Below, one piece after another: positions 25,432 through 33,920 of a stretch of DNA of 40,087 nucleotides. Location: NCBI GenBank assembly GCA_030626795.1, contig DAOUTI010000002.1:1-40087 (forward strand), read 5' to 3'. The notes under the pieces were generated by a model. It made no database searches, had not been told where the DNA came from, and saw nothing but the letters and a program-made list of their open reading frames with translations. The position numbers and the translations under genes are program-made. Position 1 is the first letter of the stretch; each line of letters opens with the position of its first letter. This DNA is from Flavobacteriaceae bacterium. GTDB taxonomy: Bacteria; Bacteroidota; Bacteroidia; Flavobacteriales; Flavobacteriaceae.

Positions 25432-25757
25432 TATTTTATTTGTTTAATAGTTAGTAGTGTTTTGTTTCAATCGATACCTATTTTTTTTTGGTTCTACTAT
25501 TATTTTAATTTAGCAGAGTCTTATTAATTTAGATTGTTATACTTTTTTGGATAAAAAAGAATCAAAAAATCTTTGCTGCACAAGGTGATTGCTACGCACC
25601 ATTCATTCTCGTGCCTTCATGCTATTTTTACCTGCGTTTTACTTCGGTAAACGCAATTTCGGCTCTCCATTCATTATCACTGCGACCAGCCCACACCATT
25701 AGGAAACAAATACATCGTTTAATAATATTTATTTGCTTCATCTAATTTATTTAAAAA
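25432..25757. other. 326-bp gap between sensor kinase and receiver genes
   Basis: I see no coding potential on either strand. The middle (about 25570-25710) is less AT-rich than its surroundings and holds a TTCG-loop hairpin and two similar CCATTCATT(C/A)TC segments. It looks like a dispersed intergenic repeat and not a gene remnant. Promoters for the receiver pair would lie near 25440-25500, but no clear TAnnTTTG box was found there. Confidence 0.5.
25633..25655. other. Stem-loop with TTCG tetraloop in intergenic region
   Basis: TGCGTTTTAC and GTAAACGCA pair around a TTCG loop, giving a stem of about nine pairs with one bulged T. No T-tract follows on either strand, so it is not a typical terminator. 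It may stabilise RNA between the kinase and receiver genes or belong to a dispersed repeat. Confidence 0.5.
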
Positions 25758-28700
25758 TTATAAAGGGATATAAATAGAAAATTTAGTTCCTTTACCTGCC
25801 TCTGTATCCAATTCAATGGCTCCTCCATGGCCTTGGGTTATAATATCATAAGCCAATGACAAGCCCAACCCTGTACCTTTACCTGTTGGTTTCGTGGTAA
25901 AGAAAGGTTGAAAGATTTTTTCTTTGATATCATCCGGAATACCGGTACCGTTATCTTGAACTGTTATCAATACTTGATCGTCTAATTTTTTAGTACTTAC
26001 TGTTACCAGAGGTTTATAGTCTTTAATTTGTCCATCTTCGGCAGCAGAGGTAACCGCATAAAATGCATTATTGATTAAATTTAATAATACCCTACCTAAA
26101 TCTTGAGGTATCACTTCCACTTTTGGTAAGCTCTCATCCAAATCGGTTTTAAAATCAGCATTAAACGATTTATTTTTTGCACGTAAACCATGGTAAGACA
26201 ATCGCAAATATTCATCTGCCAGTACATTGATGTCGGTCAATTCTTTTTTACCCGAAGTATTTCTAGAGTGCTCTAACATACCTTTTACAATACTGCTGGC
26301 TCGTTTGCCATGATGGGTGATCTTATCTAAATTTTGTGATATATCTTTTGAAATTGTCTTTGCTTCGTCATAATCTCCTTTGTCTAATTCTTCATGCATT
26401 TCATCGATCAACTCCATACTCACTTCCGAAAAATTAGTGATAAAATTCATTGGGTTTTGAATCTCGTGTGCTATACCAGCGGTGAGTTCACCTAAACTTG
26501 CCATTTTTTCAGAATGAATCAATTGACTCTGGGTGTTTTCTAGCTCTTCAATTGTTTTATTTAATTTGGCAGTTCTATGATTTACCTTTTCTTCTAAAAT
26601 TCGATTCTCTTTTTTTAGATATTGAGAACGATAATGTAAAATAACCAAGCCCAAGCCCAAAAATAGAGCTACGAAAATGGTATATGCCCACCAACTTTGC
26701 CACCATGGGGGAGTTATTACAAATTTAAATTCGGTAGTTTTACTCCAAACCTCATTAAAACCTTTTGAAGCTACTTTAAAAGTATAGTCGCCAGATGGTA
26801 AATCTCTATAATTTTCACTTTCTGTTTCTGTTGTAATCGGACTCCAATTTTTATCAATGCCCTCTAAAATATATCGATAAACCAAATTATTTGGATTGGC
26901 AAATTGCCCTCCGTTAAAATTAAAACTTAAATAATTTTGGGTATAGGGTAGCGTAAGACCAACCGGAATATTATGGGCGCCTTTTACGGTTGACCATTGA
27001 ATATTATTAAGGGTAAGATAACTGGAATCTTTGGCTGTTTTATTGTATAAATAAGGTTTGTTTCTAACCCATAGAGTATCTAAATCAGCTCGTTTTTTTT
27101 GCAATAAGTTTACATCTTTAAAAACCCTTTTTTTATCCATGATATTGATACTAGTAATAACTGCTGGATAAGCTGCAGTATCTTCTACTAATTTATCAAT
27201 TACCATAATTGATCTTAATGGATTACCTCCAGCCCATAATCTTCCATTTTTATCAAAATCAATACTGTTTTGAGAAATGTCAGGCCCCATAATTCCTTGA
27301 TTTTGATCTAGAGTTCTAACTTTCCATTGGGTTTTATTCTCCTTATTAATTGCAGGTGTTAAAATGCTTATTCCTTTTGAAGATCCTAAAAAGAATTCTC
27401 CTTTTTGTAAAATAATATCGTAAATATCATTGGCAGCAAGGCCTTCTTCTGTTGTAAAAGTGGTTAACACTTTATTTTTTAAGTCAATTTTTTGAACTCC
27501 ATTTATTGTGGCTACCCAAATATTTTGCTGCTCATCTTCAATAAGAGCCATGATTTGATCGCCAACTAAACCATTATCAGTTGTTAATCTTACACGTGTA
27601 TTGCTTGCTGGGTCTATTAATTGAAGGCCATTACTATTTGTCCCAACCCAAATATTTTTTTTGCTATCTTCAAAAATCACAATATTTTGATCTGGAGTTC
27701 GTGTTGTATCAATAGCTATACTTTGATAAGTAGCATTTTTTAAATCAAATTTGTGTAATTCACCCGGGTTACCTCCCAACCAGTAGTTACCATTTGAATC
27801 TTCAATAATATATCTGCCAGAGTTTGCTTTTAAGCCTTCTGTTTTTGTTAATTTTTCAATGGTTTCGTTTATTGGATCAATAATACTTACACCAAAATTG
27901 TTACCCGAAACCCAAATTCTACCTTTACTATCTTCACTTAGATGGTAGGTATAATCAGCCACCAAGCCCTGTTCTATACCAAAATGTTTAATCGTTTCAT
28001 TTTTTGGGTTATAAACATCAACACCCCTTTCGGTTCCAATCCAAACCCTACCATCTTTGGCTACTAAAGTTCTCCATACACTATCATCTGTCAAACCATT
28101 AGCTTTGGTAAAATTACCTGTTTTACCAGAATTTACATCTATTTTAAACAAACCACCTTGGGCAATAGATGCCCAAATTTGACCTTGATTGTCTTCTAAT
28201 AAATTAAAAACAAATTGACTATTGTTATTACTAAGTTTATATTTTTCTAATATCTTATTAGGTTCATCATAAGAAAAAAGTAAACCATTTACAGAGCCAA
28301 TCCAAAAATTATCATATTTATCTTGAAATATATCTGCTGCTCCACCAATACCATCAAGACCTTCATTGGGTGTAAAATAAGACATTTCGGTTTTATCTTT
28401 ACTTAAAATATTAATACCTCCACCGCCTGAAATCCATATTTTACCTTCTCTATCTTCGTAAAAAGAACTAACAAAATTTTGCATTAATCCCTGATCTTGA
28501 GTAAGTGTAATATTTTTTCCTGATTTTAGATCTAAAATATTACAACCACCACCTGAAGAAAGCCAAATACGACCACCACTATCTTGAAATGGATCAATAG
28601 TAAAGGTTCCTAATAAACCATTTTTTGGTTTGAACTGTCTTGACCAATTTTCATTTAAATCAAAAATGATATATCCAAAATCTCTGTTTGCAAACCACAT

Positions 28701-29453
28701 TCTACTTTGGTCATCCTCAAACATACCATAAACATCTAAAGGATCTTTAGTAGTTAGTTGATATATTAGTTTTACTTCAAAATCAATAATAAAGATGGAG
28801 CTGGAATTATCTGAAACCCATAACCTATTTTTACTATCAAAAATCAAGCTAAATACTCTTGTCGCATTTAACCCTTGTTCTGATCCATAAATTTCGATAT
28901 TTTCTGAATCATATCTGGCAATACCATTACTTGTACCAAACCAAAGCATACCATCTTTGTCTTTTGTGCTACAATAATTAATTCCGGGTAAACCAAAATT
29001 TGCATCTAATTGCATAACCCCTGGTGAAAATAAGGAGTTGATTACAGGGTTATTGGCTTTTACAATTTTTGGGTCTCCTAAAACAGAAATTTTAATTTTT
29101 AAATCTTTTTTGGGTAAATTTTCTAAGCTAAACGGTGTTGATGGTAAACTGTCCCAATTAAATGGTTTAGATGTTAATGGCTTTTTTAATTTATATGGCA
29201 AACCAATATCAAGAGGTTTGGATGGAAGTTTATTCCATGAAAATTTGGTTTTAGGTAAAGCCTTTAATTTTGAAGTAACCCATTGTAAAGTATCGGGCTT
29301 AGAAAACTCAAAACTTTTGGTTTGGGGTTGTGCATATTCATTTTCATGATAAGGAAAAGGAGGTGCTTCTTTTGTATTGTTGCAAGAGGTGATAAATAGG
29401 ATTAAAGAAAAAATAAATACTTTTAAAGTAAAAGCCTTAGTAATTTGATGCAT
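25758..29453 (-). CDS. Reg_prop/Y_Y_Y sensor histidine kinase with N-terminal lipobox
   Basis: A 1231-residue membrane sensor. The N-terminus resembles a lipoprotein signal (FITSC). A Pro/Lys-rich stretch with repeated L-P-S-x-P units (about 55-135) follows. About 14 two-component propeller (Reg_prop) repeats come next, recognisable by D-x-x-G-x-I/L-W-x-G/S (about 155-765). A Y_Y_Y domain (about 830-925) and one membrane helix (about 930-955) follow, then a coiled coil and a HisKA domain with phospho-acceptor in AGIAHEIQNP (H996). The HATPase has N box LLNLINNAFYAV, VQDNGTGIP and GKGTGLGLSLAYDI. Unlike PUL hybrid regulators it has no receiver or AraC domain. Its natural partners are the receiver and REC-cyclase genes just downstream. 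Known relatives bind oligosaccharides or other extracytoplasmic ligands; the ligand here is unknown. Confidence 0.92.
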   Translation of the reverse strand: MHQITKAFTLKVFIFSLILFITSCNNTKEAPPFPYHENEYAQPQTKSFEFSKPDTLQWVTSKLKALPKTKFSWNKLPSKPLDIGLPYKLKKPLTSKPFNWDSLPSTPFSLENLPKKDLKIKISVLGDPKIVKANNPVINSLFSPGVMQLDANFGLPGINYCSTKDKDGMLWFGTSNGIARYDSENIEIYGSEQGLNATRVFSLIFDSKNRLWVSDNSSSIFIIDFEVKLIYQLTTKDPLDVYGMFEDDQSRMWFANRDFGYIIFDLNENWSRQFKPKNGLLGTFTIDPFQDSGGRIWLSSGGGCNILDLKSGKNITLTQDQGLMQNFVSSFYEDREGKIWISGGGGINILSKDKTEMSYFTPNEGLDGIGGAADIFQDKYDNFWIGSVNGLLFSYDEPNKILEKYKLSNNNSQFVFNLLEDNQGQIWASIAQGGLFKIDVNSGKTGNFTKANGLTDDSVWRTLVAKDGRVWIGTERGVDVYNPKNETIKHFGIEQGLVADYTYHLSEDSKGRIWVSGNNFGVSIIDPINETIEKLTKTEGLKANSGRYIIEDSNGNYWLGGNPGELHKFDLKNATYQSIAIDTTRTPDQNIVIFEDSKKNIWVGTNSNGLQLIDPASNTRVRLTTDNGLVGDQIMALIEDEQQNIWVATINGVQKIDLKNKVLTTFTTEEGLAANDIYDIILQKGEFFLGSSKGISILTPAINKENKTQWKVRTLDQNQGIMGPDISQNSIDFDKNGRLWAGGNPLRSIMVIDKLVEDTAAYPAVITSINIMDKKRVFKDVNLLQKKRADLDTLWVRNKPYLYNKTAKDSSYLTLNNIQWSTVKGAHNIPVGLTLPYTQNYLSFNFNGGQFANPNNLVYRYILEGIDKNWSPITTETESENYRDLPSGDYTFKVASKGFNEVWSKTTEFKFVITPPWWQSWWAYTIFVALFLGLGLVILHYRSQYLKKENRILEEKVNHRTAKLNKTIEELENTQSQLIHSEKMASLGELTAGIAHEIQNPMNFITNFSEVSMELIDEMHEELDKGDYDEAKTISKDISQNLDKITHHGKRASSIVKGMLEHSRNTSGKKELTDINVLADEYLRLSYHGLRAKNKSFNADFKTDLDESLPKVEVIPQDLGRVLLNLINNAFYAVTSAAEDGQIKDYKPLVTVSTKKLDDQVLITVQDNGTGIPDDIKEKIFQPFFTTKPTGKGTGLGLSLAYDIITQGHGGAIELDTEAGKGTKFSIYIPL

Positions 29454-29516
29454 ATTTTAATGATTAGTTAGTAATAATAGCAAGATAAATTTTAAATTAT
29501 TTTAATATTAGCATTT

Positions 29517-29570
29517 TAGGATGAACAGCCCGAAATGTTATCCGAAGGGTATGATTTATTTATCGAAGGA
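29517..29570. repeat. Copy 2 of a 54-bp intergenic element
   Basis: This begins TAGGATGAA and ends TTATTTATCGAAGGA, matching 23923-23976 without gaps over 54 bp. It lies between the divergent sensor kinase and menD genes. The plus strand here is also open for about 27 codons (MLSEGYDLFIEGEIK), so a decayed coding fragment is an alternative explanation. Confidence 0.4.
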
Positions 29571-29648
29571 GAAATAAAATTGTGGAATCAATTTATTCTT
29601 TGAAAATTAAACTTTAAAATTGGATGATAATAAGAGTAAAAACATTCT

Positions 29649-29656
29649 TATTTTTG
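29649..29656 (+). promoter_or_regulatory. Candidate -7 box for menD
   Basis: TATTTTTG matches TAnnTTTG exactly and lies 23 bp before the ATG at 29680. A TTG at 29620 is 26 bp upstream, slightly more than the usual 17-23 bp spacing. The box falls inside the longer ORF-track version of menD, which argues that translation begins at 29680. Confidence 0.35.
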
Positions 29657-29679
29657 TATTTAATAATTCAAATACATTT

Positions 29680-31374
29680 ATGTCCAATTTTCCTAAGAAA
29701 CAACTAGCCCAATTATTACTGCAGCAATTGGTAGCTCATAAAATTGAAAATGTTGTTATTTCTCCAGGATCTCGTAATGCGCCTTTAACCATTGGTTTTG
29801 TCCATCACCCAAAAATAAATGCTTTGCGTGTTGTTGATGAGCGTTGTGCTGCGTTTTTTGCTTTGGGTATGGCACAGCAAACTCAAAAACCAGTCGCAAT
29901 TTTATGTAGTTCTGGCTCGGCTTTGTTGAATTATTATCCCGCTATAGCGGAAGCTTATTACAGTAAAATTCCATTAGTCGTAATTTCAGCTGATAGACCT
30001 AAACATTTGATTGATGTTGGTGACGGTCAAACTATTAGGCAAGAAAATGTATTTGCTAATCATATTTTATATTCAGCTAATTTATTGGAAAACGAAAAAG
30101 ATTTTGATAAAAATAATGAAAACATAACTCAGGCTTTTTTAGAAGCAAATTCAAAAAAAGGGCCTGTACATATCAATGTTCCTTTTGATGAACCATTGTA
30201 TGAAACCGTTGATGCGTTGTATAAATTTAACTTTGAAATAGTAACTGTTCAAAGTAATAATATAGAAAACAGTTTGTTAAATGAAATTCCGTTAGATGTT
30301 GGTGCGTTACAAAAGTTCGCAAATATTTGGAATAAATCAACAAAAAAAATGGTGCTTATTGGTGAGAATTTCCCTGATGCTTTAATTCAAACACAGTTGG
30401 ATCATCTTATTAAAGATCCTTCGGTTTTGGTTTTAACCGAAACGACTTCGAATGTTTATCATGCCAATTTTATCAATACAATTGACCAATTAATTTTTCC
30501 GCTTGACGAAAATGCGTTTCAAGATTTAAAACCAGAGGTATTATTGACTTTTGGAGGCATGGTGGTTTCAAAAAGAATAAAGCAATTTTTAAGAAAATAC
30601 CAGCCGAAACAGCATTGGCATGTAGATAAATTAAATGCACCAGACACTTATCATTGTTTAAGCCATCATTTTAAAATATCGGCAGCCTTGTTTTTTAGTC
30701 AGTTTTTCTTTTTAACTAAAAACAAAGAGAGCACCTATCAAAAATATTGGTTAGATGTGAAAGCAGAAAGAAAAACAAAACATCAAGCGTATTTAAATGG
30801 TATTGATTTTTCGGATTTGAAAGCTTTTGATAGGGTGTTAAGCTCTTTATCAAATGATGTGCAATTGCAAGTAGCTAATAGTTCGATAATTAGATATACG
30901 CAACTTTTTGATATTAATAAAACCTTACAAGTATTTTGTAATAGAGGCACTAGTGGTATTGATGGAAGTACATCAACAGCAATAGGAGCTGCTTATGTAC
31001 AACAAAAACAGACCGTTTTTATAACGGGTGATATTAGTTTTTTTTATGATAGTAATGCCTTGTGGAATAACTATTTAAAAAATAATTTTAGAATTATTTT
31101 AATCAACAATTCAGGTGGAGGAATATTTAGATTTATCCCTGGGCCACAATCATCAAATGCTTTAGACTATTTTGAAACGCCTCACCAATTAAATGCATCG
31201 CATTTATGTAAAATGTACGACTTTGAGTATTTTACAGCAAATAATGAGAGCGATTTAGCAACGCAATTAGAAACGTTTTATAAAACTTCTAATAAACCTA
31301 AGTTGTTAGAAATTTTTACTTCTGCTAGTGAAAATGCAATGGTGTTAAAAAAATATTTTTTAAATTTGAAATAA
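29680..31374 (+). CDS. menD: 2-succinyl-5-enolpyruvyl-6-hydroxy-3-cyclohexene-1-carboxylate synthase (MenD)
   Basis: A thiamine-diphosphate enzyme of menaquinone synthesis that joins isochorismate and 2-oxoglutarate. The N-terminal domain has VISPGSRNAPLTIGF and the pyrimidine-binding region with ERCAAFFALGMAQQ. The C-terminal ThDP/Mg site reads GTSGIDGSTSTAIGAA, then ITGDISFFYD and INNSGGGIF. The ORF track starts at a TTG (29620); I choose the ATG at 29680 (MSNFPKKQLAQ), giving 564 residues. Homologues begin about there, and a -7 promoter box lies within the extra 20 codons. It is divergent from the sensor kinase gene and followed by a DUF2853 gene. The partner gene menB is 7.5 kb downstream. 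Confidence 0.95.
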   Translation: MSNFPKKQLAQLLLQQLVAHKIENVVISPGSRNAPLTIGFVHHPKINALRVVDERCAAFFALGMAQQTQKPVAILCSSGSALLNYYPAIAEAYYSKIPLVVISADRPKHLIDVGDGQTIRQENVFANHILYSANLLENEKDFDKNNENITQAFLEANSKKGPVHINVPFDEPLYETVDALYKFNFEIVTVQSNNIENSLLNEIPLDVGALQKFANIWNKSTKKMVLIGENFPDALIQTQLDHLIKDPSVLVLTETTSNVYHANFINTIDQLIFPLDENAFQDLKPEVLLTFGGMVVSKRIKQFLRKYQPKQHWHVDKLNAPDTYHCLSHHFKISAALFFSQFFFLTKNKESTYQKYWLDVKAERKTKHQAYLNGIDFSDLKAFDRVLSSLSNDVQLQVANSSIIRYTQLFDINKTLQVFCNRGTSGIDGSTSTAIGAAYVQQKQTVFITGDISFFYDSNALWNNYLKNNFRIILINNSGGGIFRFIPGPQSSNALDYFETPHQLNASHLCKMYDFEYFTANNESDLATQLETFYKTSNKPKLLEIFTSASENAMVLKKYFLNLK

Positions 31375-31447
31375 CTTATTGATTTTGAAAGATATATTTC
31401 TTAAATTTGAGACAATAAATTATTTTAATCAAATAAATATTTAAATT

Positions 31448-31771
31448 ATGAGTAGAGAAAAACACGTTGCACTTAGTGCAAAACAATTGAAAGAAAAATG
31501 TGGCATCGATGCAGATATGGATTTGTTAAACAATATTGCTAAAGGTTTAGGGATTGCTCTTATGGGTGATGATTCTTCTTTAGTTTCTTGTGGTGACGCA
31601 TCTGAATTGGAAACAATTAAAAATGGGTTTATGAAAAAGAAATTAGGCTTGAGTGATAGTGATGATTTGGATGGTGCTCTTAACAAAGCTTGTGAAGATT
31701 TAGGTAAATCAAATCCGTTAAAAAGAAGAGCTGCATTTTATTATTTATTGACTAAACATTTTGGTAAATAA
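31448..31771 (+). CDS. DUF2853 family protein
   Basis: A 107-residue soluble, mostly helical protein with no signal peptide. It carries the family's SELETIKNGFMKKKLGL segment and the C-terminal AAFYYLLTKHFGK, both characteristic of DUF2853 as I know it. The family's function is not established. It begins 73 bp after menD on the same strand and ends just before a strong hairpin terminator, so it may be expressed with menD or from its own promoter. The antisense ORF at 31441-31686 is a shadow. Confidence 0.88.
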   Translation: MSREKHVALSAKQLKEKCGIDADMDLLNNIAKGLGIALMGDDSSLVSCGDASELETIKNGFMKKKLGLSDSDDLDGALNKACEDLGKSNPLKRRAAFYYLLTKHFGK

Positions 31772-31795
31772 TTAGGTGTTAAACATTTTACAAAT

Positions 31796-31828
31796 AAAAA
31801 AAAGCTCCAAATTTTGGAGCTTTTTTTT
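31796..31828. terminator. Bidirectional rho-independent terminator
   Basis: Eight A residues, then GCTCCAA-ATT-TTGGAGC, then eight T residues. The stem is perfect and flanked by A and T tracts, so it works in both directions. It separates the convergent DUF2853 (+) and C1 peptidase (-) genes. Confidence 0.93.
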
Positions 31829-31839
31829 ATGGAATTAAT

Positions 31840-32943
31840 TTACAATTTTAGTTGCTTCTTTATTTTTAACGAAACAGCATCTTTATGAATCATTACTGAA
31901 ATGGATTTTAATTGCATAAATGCTTCAGAAATATATACATAACCACCATTTGCCAAAGAGGTTCCCCAAGAGTTTTTTACCTTGTAGTATTTATTTCCTT
32001 TTTGATCTTTTAAAATACCTGTAATGTGCATCAAATGATCGTCAGTTGTATTGTAGTTTTCAAATTCCGCTTGACGGAAAGTAGATGTAATAGTCATTTC
32101 ATCAACAATTTCGGTCATTCCTTTTTTATTATCATCTTTGTTTTTAGGAATAAATGCCACACCATTTTTTGAAGAAAATGTAGGTTCAGAAACATCAATA
32201 TCCAATTCAATAGTATAACCATTTTTTAATGCGTTATCAATGATCTCCATATAAGTGTTTAGTGGTAAGTTATAAAAACTTCCGTAAGAAAAATTATCCG
32301 GAATATCTAAAATAAATTTTGAATATTTAGGTCTATGTGTAAAAGTAGTTAGTGTGATATAATCATTAGGATTTAACTTGGTCATTGCTAAAAAACTTTG
32401 CGGAGTGTAAGATTTTCCTTTGTATTCGAATTGATTAATATAGACTCCAATATTTTTGTCTAGAATTGTTTTAGTTGGTGTTTTCCAGTTAATTACAGTA
32501 GAATCTTCTTTGATGAATTTATCTAAAATAACTTTAAGTTCGGGTACTATTTTTGAATGATTATAGCTTACCGCTTGTCCGAATAAACCTGTAAAGGCTT
32601 CTTGAGGTACTAAGCCATTTTTATGGATCGCATTCATCACATCGTGAGCTAAGCCACCTTCGCTAAATTGTGCTTTGCCTTGGCGCATTACATAGTTCCA
32701 TGCCTTATCATCGTAGGTAGTTCTTACCGAATACATTTCTGAAATGTCAATTTTTTGACCAGATATTCTTTCAATTTCAGATTCAAGAAAAGAAGATGAG
32801 GAGAAACTCCAGCAAGTACCCGTATTCCCTTGACTTTTAACTGATGAAGCTTCCAAATCTACAACGGATGTAAATTCATATTTTTGCGCAGTTGCGTAAT
32901 TGTAGCTTATAATTGCTAATGCAAATAAGATAATTTTTTTCAA
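31840..32943 (-). CDS. C1 family (papain-like, bleomycin hydrolase/PepC type) cysteine peptidase
   Basis: A 367-residue peptidase with a signal peptide (about 1-20, ending YATAQ), so it acts in the periplasm or outside. The active-site Cys is in NTGTCWSF (C44), directly after the conserved SQG that supplies the oxyanion Gln. The His is in DDHLMHITG and the Asn in VKNSWGT. The order and the GLAHDVMNAI segment fit the bleomycin hydrolase/aminopeptidase C branch, not classical papain with a propeptide. There is no obvious propeptide. It converges on DUF2853 with a shared terminator and is divergent from the TetR gene. No link to the neighbouring menaquinone genes is evident. Confidence 0.92.
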   Translation of the reverse strand: MKKIILFALAIISYNYATAQKYEFTSVVDLEASSVKSQGNTGTCWSFSSSSFLESEIERISGQKIDISEMYSVRTTYDDKAWNYVMRQGKAQFSEGGLAHDVMNAIHKNGLVPQEAFTGLFGQAVSYNHSKIVPELKVILDKFIKEDSTVINWKTPTKTILDKNIGVYINQFEYKGKSYTPQSFLAMTKLNPNDYITLTTFTHRPKYSKFILDIPDNFSYGSFYNLPLNTYMEIIDNALKNGYTIELDIDVSEPTFSSKNGVAFIPKNKDDNKKGMTEIVDEMTITSTFRQAEFENYNTTDDHLMHITGILKDQKGNKYYKVKNSWGTSLANGGYVYISEAFMQLKSISVMIHKDAVSLKIKKQLKL

Positions 32944-33044
32944 AATTCTGAAGGTTTTATTTTTTTATATAATTATAAAAGCAAAAATAGATTTTAATTT
33001 TTGTTTTTAAAAGTCCTTTAAATAATTAAAAAATAACATAAAAC

Positions 33045-33076
33045 TTGCAAATATGATAGTAATACTATTATATTTG
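33045..33076 (+). promoter_or_regulatory. Promoter of the TetR gene (-33 TTG, -7 TATATTTG)
   Basis: A TTG at 33045-33047 is followed after 21 bp by TATATTTG at 33069-33076. This is an exact fit to the flavobacterial pattern TTG-N17-23-TAnnTTTG. Transcription would begin near 33083, about 12 nt before the ATG at 33095. This rules out the ORF-track start at 33053, which lies inside the promoter. Confidence 0.75.
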
Positions 33077-33079
33077 CAA
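33045..33079. promoter_or_regulatory. 35-bp palindromic operator over the TetR promoter
   Basis: The left arm TTGCAAATATGATAGTA and right arm TACTATTATATTTGCAA are inverse complements with a single mismatched pair and one central base. The palindrome covers both promoter boxes, so a bound dimer would block RNA polymerase. Size and place are as expected for autoregulation by the adjacent TetR-type protein. Confidence 0.8.
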
Positions 33080-33094
33080 TTAATAATATTAAGC

Positions 33095-33766
33095 ATGAAA
33101 AATCTTCAAATTATTATTGATGTAAGTTCTAAAACTTTTTTAAAAGACCCAAATGCTTCTGAGCTTGGACGTTTGATCATTTCTAACAGTATTGAATTAA
33201 TTGATGAATTAGGTTTTGAAGCTTTTACATTTAAAAAGTTGGGTATTAAAATTGGTTCGCCAGAAAGCTCAATTTACAGATATTTTGAGAGCAAGCACAT
33301 GCTTTTGATTTATCTAACATATTGGTATTGGAGTTGGATAGAATATAAATTAGTTTTTGCTACATCCAATATAGAATCTCCTAAAGAAAAATTGGAAAAG
33401 GCAATAACGGTTTTAATTGAATCGGTAAAGAAAGGGGATTCCTTTTCTCATATAAATGAATTTCTTTTGGATAGAGTTGTCATGAATGAAGGAGTGAAGA
33501 CCTATCATATTAAAGATGTAGACAAAGAAAATAAAAAAGGATATTTTAAAATATATAAAAGAGTGGTTCAAAGAATTAGTGAAATGGTATTGGAAATAAA
33601 TCCAAATTTTGAATTTCCACATATGTTAATTTCTACTGTGATAGAGGGAGCTCAACAGCAAAAGTATTATGCAGAACATCTACCAGCACTTACTGATATG
33701 GAGCAAGGGGAAAATACTATTTTAAAATTTTATAGTCAATTGGTATTTAAAACTATTGCAAAATGA
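33095..33766 (+). CDS. TetR/AcrR family transcriptional regulator
   Basis: The N-terminal helix-turn-helix covers about 25-70 of the chosen product: LIISNSIELIDELGFEAFTF, then KLGIKIGSPESSIYRYFESK, the standard TetR DNA-binding pattern. The C-terminal ligand/dimer domain (about 75-223) is not diagnostic. I choose the ATG at 33095 (MKNLQIIID, 223 residues) over the track start at 33053 because the promoter and operator cover the earlier codon. The gene diverges from the C1 peptidase and is upstream of SulP by 154 bp on the same strand. It probably represses itself and perhaps neighbouring genes; the ligand is unknown. Confidence 0.92.
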   Translation: MKNLQIIIDVSSKTFLKDPNASELGRLIISNSIELIDELGFEAFTFKKLGIKIGSPESSIYRYFESKHMLLIYLTYWYWSWIEYKLVFATSNIESPKEKLEKAITVLIESVKKGDSFSHINEFLLDRVVMNEGVKTYHIKDVDKENKKGYFKIYKRVVQRISEMVLEINPNFEFPHMLISTVIEGAQQQKYYAEHLPALTDMEQGENTILKFYSQLVFKTIAK

Positions 33767-33792
33767 GAGTAGATGAAATTTAAAAATAAATT

Positions 33793-33818
33793 ATTACCTT
33801 GATTTTTTAGAAGGTAAT
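33793..33818 (+). terminator. Weak hairpin after the TetR gene
   Basis: ATTACCTT and AAGGTAAT can pair around a 10-nt loop, 27 bp after the TetR stop. No clean T-tract follows, so termination is uncertain. It might attenuate transcription into the SulP gene. Confidence 0.35.
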
Positions 33819-33920
33819 CAAAAAATGTCTTTTATCAATTTTTTAATAAAAAAAATCCTTTAGGATTAATTAACATAGCTTTTAAGAAAACTTAATGGCT
33901 TAAAAAAAAATAATTATATA

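Noticed and set aside
31441-31686. 81-aa minus-strand ORF opposite DUF2853
   Set aside because: Fully overlapped by the DUF2853 family gene on the other strand.
33053-33094. ORF-track start of the TetR gene
   Set aside because: These codons overlap the -7 box and operator; the ATG at 33095 just follows the predicted transcription start.
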